A stretch of DNA of 20,314 nucleotides, taken from CAYWNK01 sp964459495. Lineage in GTDB: Bacteria > Planctomycetota > UBA1135 > GCA-002686595. Both the position numbers and the translations under genes were made by a program. The first letter of the stretch is position 1. Each line of letters opens with the position of its first letter. Location of the stretch: contig CAYWNK010000097.1 of NCBI GenBank assembly GCA_964459495.1, positions 1 through 20,314 of the forward strand, in the 5' to 3' direction. This document shows, in pieces, positions 7,956 through 15,904 of the stretch. Under the pieces are notes generated by a model, which saw nothing but the letters and a program-made list of their open reading frames with translations, made no database searches and was not told where the DNA came from.

Positions 7956-8516
7956 ATGGGCCTCTCCTCGAACGAAGCCACCCAACTCCTTCAGAGGATT
8001 CACGAGGGTGATGCCGAAGCAAAGGACCAGCTCCTTGGTCTGCTCTACGACGAGCTACGGGGCTTAGCCGGGTCGTTGCTGGCGAGGGAGCGCAAAGATC
8101 ACACGCTCCAGCCCACCGAACTGGTCCACGAGGTCTGGCTGCGTACACTCGCTGAGCAAGAAGGTCCGCAGTTCAACGGGCGATCCCACTTCCTGGCTGC
8201 TGTCGCCCAGGCCATGCGGCACGTGCTCGTGGATCATGCGCGGGCGCGCGCTTCGCTCAAGCGTGGTGAAGGCCGAGCGAACGTGGCCCTAGATGCAGTC
8301 CTGCACGGCTTCGAAGAACAGTCCCTCGATGTAGTAGAGCTCTCGGACGCACTCGAGTGGCTCCAGAGCCGAGACCCAGATCTCGCGCGCCTCATCGAGC
8401 TGCGCTATTTCGCGGGGCTCTCGATTCCAGAGACCGCCGCGGTCCTGGGCATTTCGGCCAGCACCGTGGAACGCAGCTGGCGCATAGGCCGGATGTGGCT
8501 CCGCAAGGCGCTCTAA
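7956..8516 (+). CDS. ECF-type RNA polymerase sigma factor (TIGR02999-like)
   Basis: A 186-residue alternative sigma factor that should direct RNA polymerase to a specific promoter set. Region 2 spans about residues 22-65 and includes LYDELRGLA and the Q-P-T-E-L-V-H-E-V-W-L-R core typical of this group. The segment FNGRSHFLAAVAQAMRHVLVDHAR (73-96) is its usual continuation. Region 4 (about 137-184) contains IELRYFAGLSIPETAAVLGIS and a helix-turn-helix ending in TVERSWRIGRMWLRKAL. Length and motif order match the TIGR02999/PF07638 sigma factors abundant in Planctomycetes and Acidobacteria. The ATG at 7956 is preferred over the TTG at 7941. No anti-sigma gene is adjacent; the facing kinase gene is the likely regulatory partner, by analogy with known sigma-kinase neighbours. 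Confidence 0.95.
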   Translation: MGLSSNEATQLLQRIHEGDAEAKDQLLGLLYDELRGLAGSLLARERKDHTLQPTELVHEVWLRTLAEQEGPQFNGRSHFLAAVAQAMRHVLVDHARARASLKRGEGRANVALDAVLHGFEEQSLDVVELSDALEWLQSRDPDLARLIELRYFAGLSIPETAAVLGISASTVERSWRIGRMWLRKAL

Positions 8517-8535
8517 CCGCGCCCGCTCGCCAGCC

Positions 8536-11286
8536 CTAATCGATCGCAGCTATCCGCGCCCGAAGCGCAAGCTGCTCGGCGACGAGCTGTCGGTGCATGG
8601 AGCTCACCACGCCCTCCTCGGCAGCTTGTGCCAGGCTCTCTGCGACTCCGCTCAAGAGCTCCGCGGCGGCAGCTCTCGCCCGCGTCTGAGCTTCGCCTTC
8701 CGATCGCTCAGCGTCCCTACAGCGCAGCTCGGTCTTGAGTAGCCCGACCCTGACTCCAAGCGCGGCCACTGTCCAATCGACATGTCCGCTAGCCGCCATT
8801 TCCTTCAGGTTGCGCTGAGCTCCCTCCAGATGCTCGCCCGCATCGAGCAGGTCGCCCTGCGTCATTCTCAGCTGGCCGAACAGGATGTCCGTCTCCACTT
8901 GACGTTTTTGGTTTGCCTCAAGATCGGCGCTGAAGGCCTCCCTCAGCTTGCCCCGTTGAGCGTCGACCACTTCTGCTAAAGGTTCGGCCTCCGAGTGGCG
9001 CCCTAGATCCACCAGCAGCTCCACGTATTCGTAGAGCGCCCCGTAGTAGAGACTGTTGGCCCGATAGTCCGAGGGACTGCCCTGCAGGACCAGCTCAGCG
9101 CCGGTGACAGCTTGCTGAAAGAACTCCTCAGCTTCTTCGGCCCCAATCCCCCTAAGCGCCGCCGCACGCTTTCGGAGAAACACCGACCAGTTGCTCGCCG
9201 GCCCCAGCCCCTGGTGGTCGCCCATGATCTCGCGGTACACCGGTTCTGCTGCCAAGAGCACTCCATGCGCCTCGTCGTATCGTCCGTCTTCGATCAGAGC
9301 AGCACCGAGGGCAAGGTCGTGGTAGGCCAGTTGCCCCTTCTGAATATCTCCCACCGCGGAGATCTCCGAACTCAGCCGAGCCCAGTCGTCCCTTGCCTCC
9401 TGTGCACGCTCCACCGCCCGGTCGGTCCGACCCATGGCACGGTAGATTCGACTCATCGTTTCATTGGCGAGGCACCGAACAGCGATCACCGAACTCGCGT
9501 CGCGCTGCTCTTCTCCAACCGCATCGCAGATCGAGAGCAGCCGGTCGTAGTACGACAACGCACCCGCCTGGTCGCGGTGTGAACGCAGAATCCCGGCTAG
9601 TGAATCCAGGATCTCCCCGTAGAGATGAACAAATCGCGGCTCGCCGGGTCTGAGCGCGTTCGCCCCATCCAGGGCGTTCAACGCCAGCAGGTAGGACTCC
9701 TTCGCTTGATCCCGCAGACCCAGGTTCCCTGATCGCTGGTTGTATCGAATCCGTCCAAGGGCCAGATGCGTCTCGGCAACCTCGGCCAGCACCCCGGGGT
9801 TGTCGGCCGCCAAATCTGTCTCTTGGGACAGGTTGTGCTCGACGGTGCGCAGCAGATTCTCAACCTCCTGGAGCGCGGCAGGAACCCGTTGATAGATGCC
9901 CCGTGCCGCCCGAACGACGTCTTTCCTCAGGCTTCGCAAGCGGACGAGTCGCTTTTCCGAGAGGTCGCGCTGATCGAGGAGCTGGGCTCCGGTTCGCCGC
10001 AGGACAGAGTTCTGATGAAGGCTGTACGCAAGCCCGCCGCAAAGGGTCGCCAGGCTTGCCACCGTGAACCCAACGGCGATTCGGTTGCGCCGAATGAACT
10101 TGCCCGTTCGATATGTCAGAGAGTCGGGTTGCGCGATCACCGGCTGACCCGCCAGGTATCGATCGATGTCTTCCCCAAGCCCCGAGGCGGATGCGTATCG
10201 GCGCCGGGCTTCCTTGCGCAAGCACATGGCTACGATGGCGTCCAGGTCGCCGCGAAGCTCCCGGCGTAGTTCCACGGGACTCGTCCTACGGTTCGCGCAG
10301 GTCGCCCGCAGACTTAGGTCCGTATCTCCGGTTCCTTGCCTCTCGGCGTCGAGTGCCAAGCTAACCCGCGGTGGCTCAACTTCGCAGATCAGACGCTCGG
10401 TCGCGGAGGCCGTCAGTCCTTCCAGCGTGTAGGGCGCGCGGCCGCAGAGCAGCCGGTAAAGCATCACCCCCAACGAGTATAGATCGCTTGCCGTTGTGAC
10501 TGCCGAGCCCCGCACCTGCTCGGGGCTCGCGTATCCGGGGGTCAAGAAGCCCATCCCCGTGCCCGTCACCTCTGGCTCCCGCGAGTTCTTTTCCGGATCC
10601 AGAACCTTGGCGATTCCGAAATCGAGGAGCTTGGGCTCCCCCGCCGCCGTCACCAGCAGGTTGGATGGCTTCAAGTCCCGGTGCACGACCAAGCGCTGAT
10701 GAGCGTGATTCACAGCATCGACAACCTTCCGAAACAGCATCACGCGTTCGCGGATACTGAGCCGCTGTTCATCGCAGAACTCGTCGATCGGCTTGCCTTC
10801 GACGTACTCCATGACAAGGTACGGCTGACCCTCTCTCGTCGCCCCGCCGTCCAACAGCCGCACGATCCCCGGATGATCCAGGTTGGCCTGCACCTGACGT
10901 TCCCGGCGAAAGCGGTGCAGCACCTCGGCCGTTTCCAGGTGAGGCCGGATGATCTTCAGCGCCACGAGTCGCTGGATCTCGCCGTCCCTTCGGGATGCGA
11001 GGTATACGGTTCCCATCCCGCCTACTGCGATTTGGCGCCTGGTGAGGTAGGGCCCCACTTCGATGCCATCGCTGCGGCTCGCCTCCAGAGGCGTCGTTTC
11101 CCCTGAATTCTCCTCGTCCATCGCCAGCATGTCCTTGGCGTAGCTCAAGAGGAGCGGCTGATCCGCGAGCCGAAGTGCCAACTGCGACTCAGCCTCTGGT
11201 CGCGGTAGATCCATCGCCGCGTCGAGCTCAGCCCTCAAGCGGGTCCAATCGTCGCCATTGAGGTCGTCAAAATCGGGAGATGCCAC
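8536..11286 (-). CDS. Transmembrane Ser/Thr protein kinase with helical-repeat C-terminus
   Basis: A 916-residue Hanks-type kinase. The N-terminal 75 residues are acidic and helical. The kinase domain spans about 78-380: glycine loop IAVGGMGTVYLA (86-97), VALK Lys111, HRDLKPSN (202-209), DFG (222-224), SPEQ (254-257) and DLYSLGVMLY (268-277). The first glycine of the loop is Ala87; all catalytic residues are present. One membrane helix lies at about 403-421, followed by a long Ala/Leu/Glu-rich region (430-916) with TPR-like helix pairs, presumably extracytoplasmic and able to sense ligands or proteins. The start is GTG at 11286, supported by AGGA seven bases upstream. The gene converges on the sigma gene with 19 bases between stops. 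In Planctomycetes such kinases often accompany ECF sigma factors, so it may control that sigma. Substrate unknown. Confidence 0.95.
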   Translation of the reverse strand: MASPDFDDLNGDDWTRLRAELDAAMDLPRPEAESQLALRLADQPLLLSYAKDMLAMDEENSGETTPLEASRSDGIEVGPYLTRRQIAVGGMGTVYLASRRDGEIQRLVALKIIRPHLETAEVLHRFRRERQVQANLDHPGIVRLLDGGATREGQPYLVMEYVEGKPIDEFCDEQRLSIRERVMLFRKVVDAVNHAHQRLVVHRDLKPSNLLVTAAGEPKLLDFGIAKVLDPEKNSREPEVTGTGMGFLTPGYASPEQVRGSAVTTASDLYSLGVMLYRLLCGRAPYTLEGLTASATERLICEVEPPRVSLALDAERQGTGDTDLSLRATCANRRTSPVELRRELRGDLDAIVAMCLRKEARRRYASASGLGEDIDRYLAGQPVIAQPDSLTYRTGKFIRRNRIAVGFTVASLATLCGGLAYSLHQNSVLRRTGAQLLDQRDLSEKRLVRLRSLRKDVVRAARGIYQRVPAALQEVENLLRTVEHNLSQETDLAADNPGVLAEVAETHLALGRIRYNQRSGNLGLRDQAKESYLLALNALDGANALRPGEPRFVHLYGEILDSLAGILRSHRDQAGALSYYDRLLSICDAVGEEQRDASSVIAVRCLANETMSRIYRAMGRTDRAVERAQEARDDWARLSSEISAVGDIQKGQLAYHDLALGAALIEDGRYDEAHGVLLAAEPVYREIMGDHQGLGPASNWSVFLRKRAAALRGIGAEEAEEFFQQAVTGAELVLQGSPSDYRANSLYYGALYEYVELLVDLGRHSEAEPLAEVVDAQRGKLREAFSADLEANQKRQVETDILFGQLRMTQGDLLDAGEHLEGAQRNLKEMAASGHVDWTVAALGVRVGLLKTELRCRDAERSEGEAQTRARAAAAELLSGVAESLAQAAEEGVVSSMHRQLVAEQLALRARIAAID

Positions 11287-11554
11287 GGCCCTATCCTAGC
11301 CATGGAGAAACCATATGGAGCACCGGTGAATCGAGAGTCGCCCCACGTCCGTCGCCACCACGGCATGCAGCTGTGGAGGCCCCGAGAATTTCCTTCGATT
11401 CCCTGACGGGCGAGCGCAGCAGCTCTCGCAACAAGGGCTTGTCGGGTAGACACCCGACTCCGCATCAGCCCTGTCGACCCCATGGGGGATCTCTCCACTT
11501 GGCCACCGTATTGGACGCCAAGGGCTCACACATCGCTGATGGTGTTGTCAATCC
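11287..11554. other. Spacer upstream of the kinase gene
   Basis: About 270 bases lie between the kinase start and the peptidase terminator, and I see no supported gene. The stretch should hold the minus-strand kinase promoter. AGGATAGGG (11289-11297, minus) is a plausible ribosome binding site for the kinase GTG. A 7-bp hairpin, GTCGGGT (11441-11447) and ACCCGAC (11452-11458) with a four-base loop, sits about 160 bases upstream of the start. A perfect TTGACA lies on the minus strand at 11551-11546, but no matching -10 was found at normal spacing. Confidence 0.55.
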
Positions 11555-11596
11555 AAGAGAAACCGCCCGCTGCGCGTTCGGTGCGCAGCGGGCGGT
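11555..11596 (-). terminator. Intrinsic terminator of the S9 peptidase gene
   Basis: A perfect 13-bp GC-rich inverted repeat, CCGCCCGCTGCGC at 11563-11575 and GCGCAGCGGGCGG at 11583-11595, has a 7-base loop GTTCGGT. On the minus strand it is followed by TTTCTCTTGG. It lies about 40 bases past the peptidase stop at 11635. The plus-strand flank (TCCCCTTTGC) is a poorer tail, so the main direction is minus. Confidence 0.85.
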
Positions 11597-11634
11597 CCCC
11601 TTTGCTGTCGGTTTGGGAGTAAGGCCCTAGCTCG

Positions 11635-13680
11635 CTAGTCGTCCATACCGTAATCGACTTCCATCGGCGGAAGTTCACCGCCCTCGCCGACCACGTAGCG
11701 GTCGAACCAGCGCAGCATGCGCAGGCTGTAGTCGTACTGCGCCGCCGCCTTGCGGTTGCCGTGCCCTTCACCGGGATACAGCACGAGCCGCACGGGCGCT
11801 TGGCTGCGCAGCTTCATGTGGCGGTACATCTCCTTGGACTGTCCGGGATCCACGCGAGGGTCTTCCTTGCCGTGCAAGATCAAGAGCGGCGTCTTGCTGT
11901 TTCCCGCGTGGAAAATCGGGCTGCGCTCCAGGAACAACTGCCAGTTGTCCCAGGGCCGCTTCATCGCGTGCACCAAGTATTCTTCGTCCGGAATATCGGT
12001 CGTCCCGACCTTGGAGATCTTGTCGCTGATGCCGACGAACATGACTCCCCCCGCGAAACGATCGGAATACTTCGTCGTCAGCCACGCGGTGGCGTATCCA
12101 CCGTAGGAGCCGCCCGTCACGCCAACACGGTCTCCGTCGACCAGGCCCGTCTCGATCAGGTAGTCCACGCCGTCGACGATGTCGTCAAACTCCTTGCCTG
12201 CCGGATCGCCCTGGCTCAGCTTGAGGTAGCTCAGGCCGCGCCCGGTGCTGCCGCGGTAGTTGGGATAGAACACGGCCCAGCCCTTGCCTGCACCGACCTG
12301 GCCCGCATCGGAGTAGCGCGTAATCCAGCCGTTGGACAGGTGCGCTTCCGGACCACCGTGCACCGACACGATCAGAGGAACACGCGCCCCCTCGGCCCGA
12401 TTCACAGGGTGAATCAGCAGGCCGTGGATCTCAACCCCGTCGCGCGCAGGGTAGCGTACCCACTCCTGCCGGCCCATCGGCACCTCGCTCAACCACGGGT
12501 TGGAGTCAGTCCGGCGCTCGAAATCCCCGCCGGACTTCATGCTGTAGAGTTCGAAGGGGTGAGTCGGCGTCGCCGCAACGGCCACCATCGACTGACCATC
12601 GTCCGAAAACGACACCGAACGCAGCACAGGTCCCTCCACGGGCAACAGGCTATCGATCAGCATCTCCCCGTCGCCAAGCACCAGTCGATCGAGAGTTGAG
12701 TGCACGCTGCTGCTGCCGCGAACGATCAGCGATCCATCGGCAAGCCAGTGAATCTCGTTCTCGTCTTGGTCGTGATCCCCGTAGAGCGCCCGGGGCTCCA
12801 CCGTTGCGCCGCCGGACACACCGACGATACCTGCAATCATCAGGCGAGCAGCCGACCCGTCGTGCTCGTCCATCGCAGCGATGAGCGCAAGCCCCTTGGA
12901 ATCGGGGCTCCAGGCGAACGCGCCAAGCTTGCCCTTCGTGCCGATCTTGGCGACCAGGGTTCCGGCAGTGTCGATGATCTGAATCGATTTCGAGGTATAG
13001 CTATCGTCGACCAGCGACGTCGGTGCCGTGGCCAATGCGAGGTGCGAGGCGTCCGGGCTCCAGTGCACCTCGGTCACGTGCACGTCGAGTTCGATCTTCA
13101 CGGGATCGTCGCCAGCGCCGAGCGTCCCGATCCAGACCGAGCCCTTGCTCCAGTCCTCTTCGTAGATCTCCTGGTTGAAGCCCTTCTTGACGAGCGCTTT
13201 GTGCTCATCGGACTCGGGGTCGGTGGCGACCATGGCGATGCGCCCATCGCTCGAAAGGTCGAAGGCGCCGACGCTGCGGTCGTCGAGCCCCGCGATGCGG
13301 TGGGCTTCACCGCCGCCGACGGGCAGCAGATAGACCCCCGTGTGCTCGTCTTCACCTCGCTTCGCCCGGAAGACCAAGCCCGAACCATCGGCGGTCCAGG
13401 TCAGTCCGCTGGTCGTTCCATTGGTCACATACGGGCGGCTTTCCCCCGTCGCGAGATCCATCAGGTGCAGTTCGGTGCGCGCGCTTCCGTTCTCTTCCAA
13501 CGGGTTGCGGGGCAGAACCTTGAGGTAGGCAGCCTGGGTGCCATCCGGCGAGATCAGCGCACTCGCGACGCTCTGCATCGTCGAGACCTGCTGGGGCGTC
13601 AGGCCCTCTTGGGCGACGACGGGCGTGACGGACAAACAGGCAGCGAGGAGGGCGCCGGATCGGGAGAACATGCTTCTCAT
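11635..13680 (-). CDS. Secreted S9 family (prolyl oligopeptidase-type) peptidase
   Basis: A 681-residue serine peptidase with a Sec signal peptide (positively charged start, hydrophobic 9-22, cleavage near VVAQ-E). Residues about 40-395 form a beta-propeller with repeated SPDG/SPD-type blade motifs (ISPDGTQAAYL, WTADGSGLVF, WSPDASHLAL, WSPDSKGLAL). The alpha/beta-hydrolase domain spans about 405-665. The catalytic triad is visible: Ser525 in GGSYGG, Asp607 in HGKEDPRVD, and His640 in GEGHG. HGGPE (441-445) supplies the oxyanion region. It probably cleaves peptides outside the cytoplasm after dipeptidyl- or acyl-aminoacyl-peptidase fashion; the exact specificity cannot be read. It is transcribed alone, divergently from the Bax-inhibitor-like gene, and ends at a strong terminator. 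The ATG at 13680 is chosen for the signal peptide; one at 13671 is also possible. Confidence 0.95.
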   Translation of the reverse strand: MRSMFSRSGALLAACLSVTPVVAQEGLTPQQVSTMQSVASALISPDGTQAAYLKVLPRNPLEENGSARTELHLMDLATGESRPYVTNGTTSGLTWTADGSGLVFRAKRGEDEHTGVYLLPVGGGEAHRIAGLDDRSVGAFDLSSDGRIAMVATDPESDEHKALVKKGFNQEIYEEDWSKGSVWIGTLGAGDDPVKIELDVHVTEVHWSPDASHLALATAPTSLVDDSYTSKSIQIIDTAGTLVAKIGTKGKLGAFAWSPDSKGLALIAAMDEHDGSAARLMIAGIVGVSGGATVEPRALYGDHDQDENEIHWLADGSLIVRGSSSVHSTLDRLVLGDGEMLIDSLLPVEGPVLRSVSFSDDGQSMVAVAATPTHPFELYSMKSGGDFERRTDSNPWLSEVPMGRQEWVRYPARDGVEIHGLLIHPVNRAEGARVPLIVSVHGGPEAHLSNGWITRYSDAGQVGAGKGWAVFYPNYRGSTGRGLSYLKLSQGDPAGKEFDDIVDGVDYLIETGLVDGDRVGVTGGSYGGYATAWLTTKYSDRFAGGVMFVGISDKISKVGTTDIPDEEYLVHAMKRPWDNWQLFLERSPIFHAGNSKTPLLILHGKEDPRVDPGQSKEMYRHMKLRSQAPVRLVLYPGEGHGNRKAAAQYDYSLRMLRWFDRYVVGEGGELPPMEVDYGMDD

Positions 13681-13792
13681 TGGGAATGGGATAGGGGCAC
13701 GCGGGCCCCCTGGCCCGCTTCACAGCACCATAACGCCTCGCGAGCCCGAAATGGGGCTGGCGGCCAGCTCCCTGTCCCCTTACATAGGGGCT
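13681..13792. promoter_or_regulatory. Divergent promoter region with three short hairpins
   Basis: This 112-base region separates the S9 peptidase start (minus) from the Bax-inhibitor-like start (plus), so it must hold both promoters. It contains three perfect inverted repeats: GCGGGCC/GGCCCGC (13701-13707/13712-13718), GCTGG/CCAGC (13756-13760/13764-13768) and CCCCT/AGGGG (13776-13780/13786-13790). The last ends two bases before the ATG at 13793 and would hide the G-rich ribosome-binding stretch. No confident -35/-10 pair was found. Confidence 0.5.
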
Positions 13793-14542
13793 ATGCGCAC
13801 TAGCAATCCCTTCCTCACCGAACGCGCCGTCGGCAATGCTCGCCGGGAAATGGCCGGCTCGGATGAACTCATGACCGTCGGCGGCACGGTCAACAAGATT
13901 TCCATCCTGCTCGTCGTTGTCGCCCTCTGCGCCGCGGCCTCCTGGAGCTACGCCACCAGCGGCCAGCTCTCATCGGCGAACGTCATGCCCCTGATGATCG
14001 GCGGAGGCATCACGGCGTTCGTCCTCTCGCTGATCGTCAGCTTCAAGCCCAACCTCGCCCCCGCGCTTTCGATCCCTTTCGCGATCGCTGAAGGCCTGCT
14101 CCTCGGAGTCATCTCGGCGATCTACCAGGTCGGGGTCTACCCCGCGATCGTGCTGCACGCGGTGCTGCTCACCGTCGGCACCGCGCTCTCGATGTTCCTG
14201 CTCTGGCGAACCGGCGTCATCGTGGTGACCCAGCGCATGCGCTCGATCGTGAGCACCGCCATGATGGGCATCGTGCTCGTCTACCTGGCGACATTCGTGC
14301 TGTCCTTCTTCGGGGTGCAGATCCCGATGATTCACGAAGGAGGCATGATCGGCATCGGCTTCAGCGTCCTCGTCCTCGTCGTCGCGTCCTTCATGCTTCT
14401 GATCGACTTCGACATGATCGAGCGCATGGCCCAGGGTGGCGCGCCGAAATCCATGGAGTGGTTCGGAGCCTTCGCGCTCCTCGTCACGCTGGTGTGGCTC
14501 TACATGGAGTTCCTGCGCCTGCTTTCGAAACTGCGCGACTAA
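13793..14542 (+). CDS. Bax inhibitor-1/YccA family membrane protein
   Basis: A 249-residue integral membrane protein. The start MRTSNPFLTERAV resembles the SNP-containing start of the BaxI_1 (PF12811) branch, which fixes the ATG at 13793 over in-frame starts at 13751 and further upstream. Seven hydrophobic segments are visible, including ISILLVVVALCAAASW, VMPLMIGGGITAFVLSLIV, MMGIVLVYLATFVLSFFG and WFGAFALLVTLVWLYMEF. The family motif YQVGVYPAIVLHAVLLT lies in the middle, and the acidic DFDMIE segment lies late in the chain. Bacterial relatives (YetJ, YccA) are pH-linked calcium leak channels or protease modulators; which applies here is not shown. It ends in LLSKLRD. The gene stands alone, convergent with the DUF1552 gene 32 bases away. 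Confidence 0.93.
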   Translation: MRTSNPFLTERAVGNARREMAGSDELMTVGGTVNKISILLVVVALCAAASWSYATSGQLSSANVMPLMIGGGITAFVLSLIVSFKPNLAPALSIPFAIAEGLLLGVISAIYQVGVYPAIVLHAVLLTVGTALSMFLLWRTGVIVVTQRMRSIVSTAMMGIVLVYLATFVLSFFGVQIPMIHEGGMIGIGFSVLVLVVASFMLLIDFDMIERMAQGGAPKSMEWFGAFALLVTLVWLYMEFLRLLSKLRD

Positions 14543-14566
14543 CCGCAGATATCCGCGCCCCAGTCC

Positions 14567-14606
14567 AAGGGCTCCTACCCGCGCGCCGCGCCGGGTAGGG
14601 GCCCTT
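14567..14606. terminator. Shared bidirectional terminator-like hairpin
   Basis: A 15-bp stem, AAGGGCTCCTACCCG (14567-14581) with CGGGTAGGGGCCCTT (14592-14606), contains one G-T wobble and a 10-base GC loop. It sits between two convergent genes: 24 bases past the Bax-inhibitor-like stop, and overlapping the last codons of the DUF1552 gene (stop at 14575). Both flanks have only a two-base T end, so it is a strong hairpin without a long U tract. Confidence 0.6.
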
Positions 14607-15894
14607 CTGCGTCTCCGAACGCATCCGAGGCGACCCCAAAAGCCCGCAGCATGTCCACGTAGAGGTGGCACAGCGGCGTATTCGCTTCCGAGCGTAGATG
14701 CTGACCCACCTCGAAGTAGCCCCCTCCGTCCCCAACCAGAACCAACGGCAGGTCGCTTGGATCGTGCCGATCGCCGTCCCGGAGACCGGAGCCGAACAGT
14801 AGCGCCGTAGAATCGAGCACGCTTCCATCCCCCTCGGGGCTAGCGGCCAGTCGTCGCGCAAGCCAGCTGAGCTGCTCGACGTGCCAGCGGTTGATGAGGG
14901 CGTACTGGGCCTGCTTCTCCTCGTCGTTCTCGTGGTGGCTCAAAGGGTGATAGCCCCCGTCTACGCCGTCGAGGAAGGTGAAATCGCGGCTCGAGACAGC
15001 GTTGCCAAACATCAGGCTCGCCACCCGCGTGCTGTCGGTCACGAAGGCCTGTGCAATCAGCTCCAGCATGAGCCTGGCATGCTCGGGGTAGTCGTCGGGA
15101 AAGTCCGCCCCAGGTCGCGCCCCTTTCGCTACGGCTTCCGCGCCGCGTAGCTGACGTTCGCCAAATCGTGCAATGCGCCGCTCGAGTGTGCGCAGCCCCA
15201 CCAGGTACTCGTCGACCTTGCCCCTATCTTCCGCCGAGATGCTCCTGGTCAAGCGCCTTGCGTCGCCGCGAATCACATCGAGCACGCTGGGCGGACAGCT
15301 CTTGGCCAAACGACCCGCACGAAACATGCGATCCCAGGCGAGCCGAGGGTGGATCTCACGGCTCGCGGGTTGCTCCGGCGTACGCCAAGAGATGTGGGCT
15401 CCGTAGACCGTCGAATACCCCATGTCGACCTTGTTGCGCACGGGCTCGAGCGACAGCTCCAGGGACGGCAGCGGCGTCTCGTGACCTTTTGCCTGGGCCG
15501 CCACCTGGTCGACGCTGGTGCCTACGCGCAGGTCGCGCCCACCTGTCTTGTGGACGGGAGCGCCCGAGAGCAACGCGGTCGTCTTGACGTAGTGGCCCTC
15601 CCCGGCTCGGCTGTTCTTGTTGCACAGTCCCGAGAGCACCAGGCTCCGCTTGCGAAGATCGCCCAGGGGCGTCAGCGTCGGCGATAGCTCGAAGGTCCGG
15701 CCCTCACCGCTGACCTGCCAAGCCGACGGCAGCACACCGTTGGGCATGAATAGGAACCCGAGCCGTACGGGAGGCAAGCTACTCTCCCCGGCGATGGATG
15801 GGATCCAGGGCAGCGCGACCGCCGCGCCCGCGCCACGCAAGAACGTGCGGCGCGCGACCGGGCGGCCTGTCTGTTGGGATGCGGGCTTTGCCAT
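14575..15894 (-). CDS. DUF1552 (HXXSHH domain) Tat-exported protein
   Basis: A 439-residue protein of the DUF1552 family (PF07586). The N-terminus carries a twin-arginine signal, ARRTFLRGAGAAVALP (about 14-29), so it is probably exported folded. The family signature HPLSHH is at 316-321, within VDGGYHPLSHHENDEEK. Other conserved pieces include LGFLFMPNGV (45-54), AWDRMF (186-191) and DSTALLFGSGLRDGDRHDP near the C-terminus. Length is normal for the family. The gene follows the DUF1592 cytochrome-like gene by 8 bases, and GAGGG in its ribosome binding site overlaps that gene's TGA, so the two are likely co-translated. The pair is a recurrent Planctomycete cassette suspected in polymer degradation or electron transfer. 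No enzyme activity is established for DUF1552, and I infer none. The ATG at 15894 is chosen for the Tat signal and this site. Confidence 0.95.
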   Translation of the reverse strand: MAKPASQQTGRPVARRTFLRGAGAAVALPWIPSIAGESSLPPVRLGFLFMPNGVLPSAWQVSGEGRTFELSPTLTPLGDLRKRSLVLSGLCNKNSRAGEGHYVKTTALLSGAPVHKTGGRDLRVGTSVDQVAAQAKGHETPLPSLELSLEPVRNKVDMGYSTVYGAHISWRTPEQPASREIHPRLAWDRMFRAGRLAKSCPPSVLDVIRGDARRLTRSISAEDRGKVDEYLVGLRTLERRIARFGERQLRGAEAVAKGARPGADFPDDYPEHARLMLELIAQAFVTDSTRVASLMFGNAVSSRDFTFLDGVDGGYHPLSHHENDEEKQAQYALINRWHVEQLSWLARRLAASPEGDGSVLDSTALLFGSGLRDGDRHDPSDLPLVLVGDGGGYFEVGQHLRSEANTPLCHLYVDMLRAFGVASDAFGDAEGPLPGAARG

Positions 15895-15899
15895 GCTTG

Positions 15900-15904
15900 C
15901 CCTC
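15900..15904 (-). promoter_or_regulatory. Ribosome binding site GAGGG of the DUF1552 gene
   Basis: On the minus strand the DUF1592 gene ends TGAGGGCAAGCAATG into the DUF1552 gene. GAGGG is five bases from the ATG and shares bases with the upstream stop codon. This fixes the start at 15894 and suggests translational coupling. It is one of the clearest Shine-Dalgarno sites in the window. Confidence 0.7.

Noticed and set aside
11523..11551. Perfect TTGACA (minus strand) as a kinase promoter
   Set aside because: No -10-like hexamer occurs 15-18 bases downstream, and it lies over 230 bases from the start codon.
12700..13803. A 367-codon plus-strand open frame opposite the S9 peptidase
   Set aside because: No recognisable domain; the minus strand has a signal peptide, propeller and full catalytic triad.
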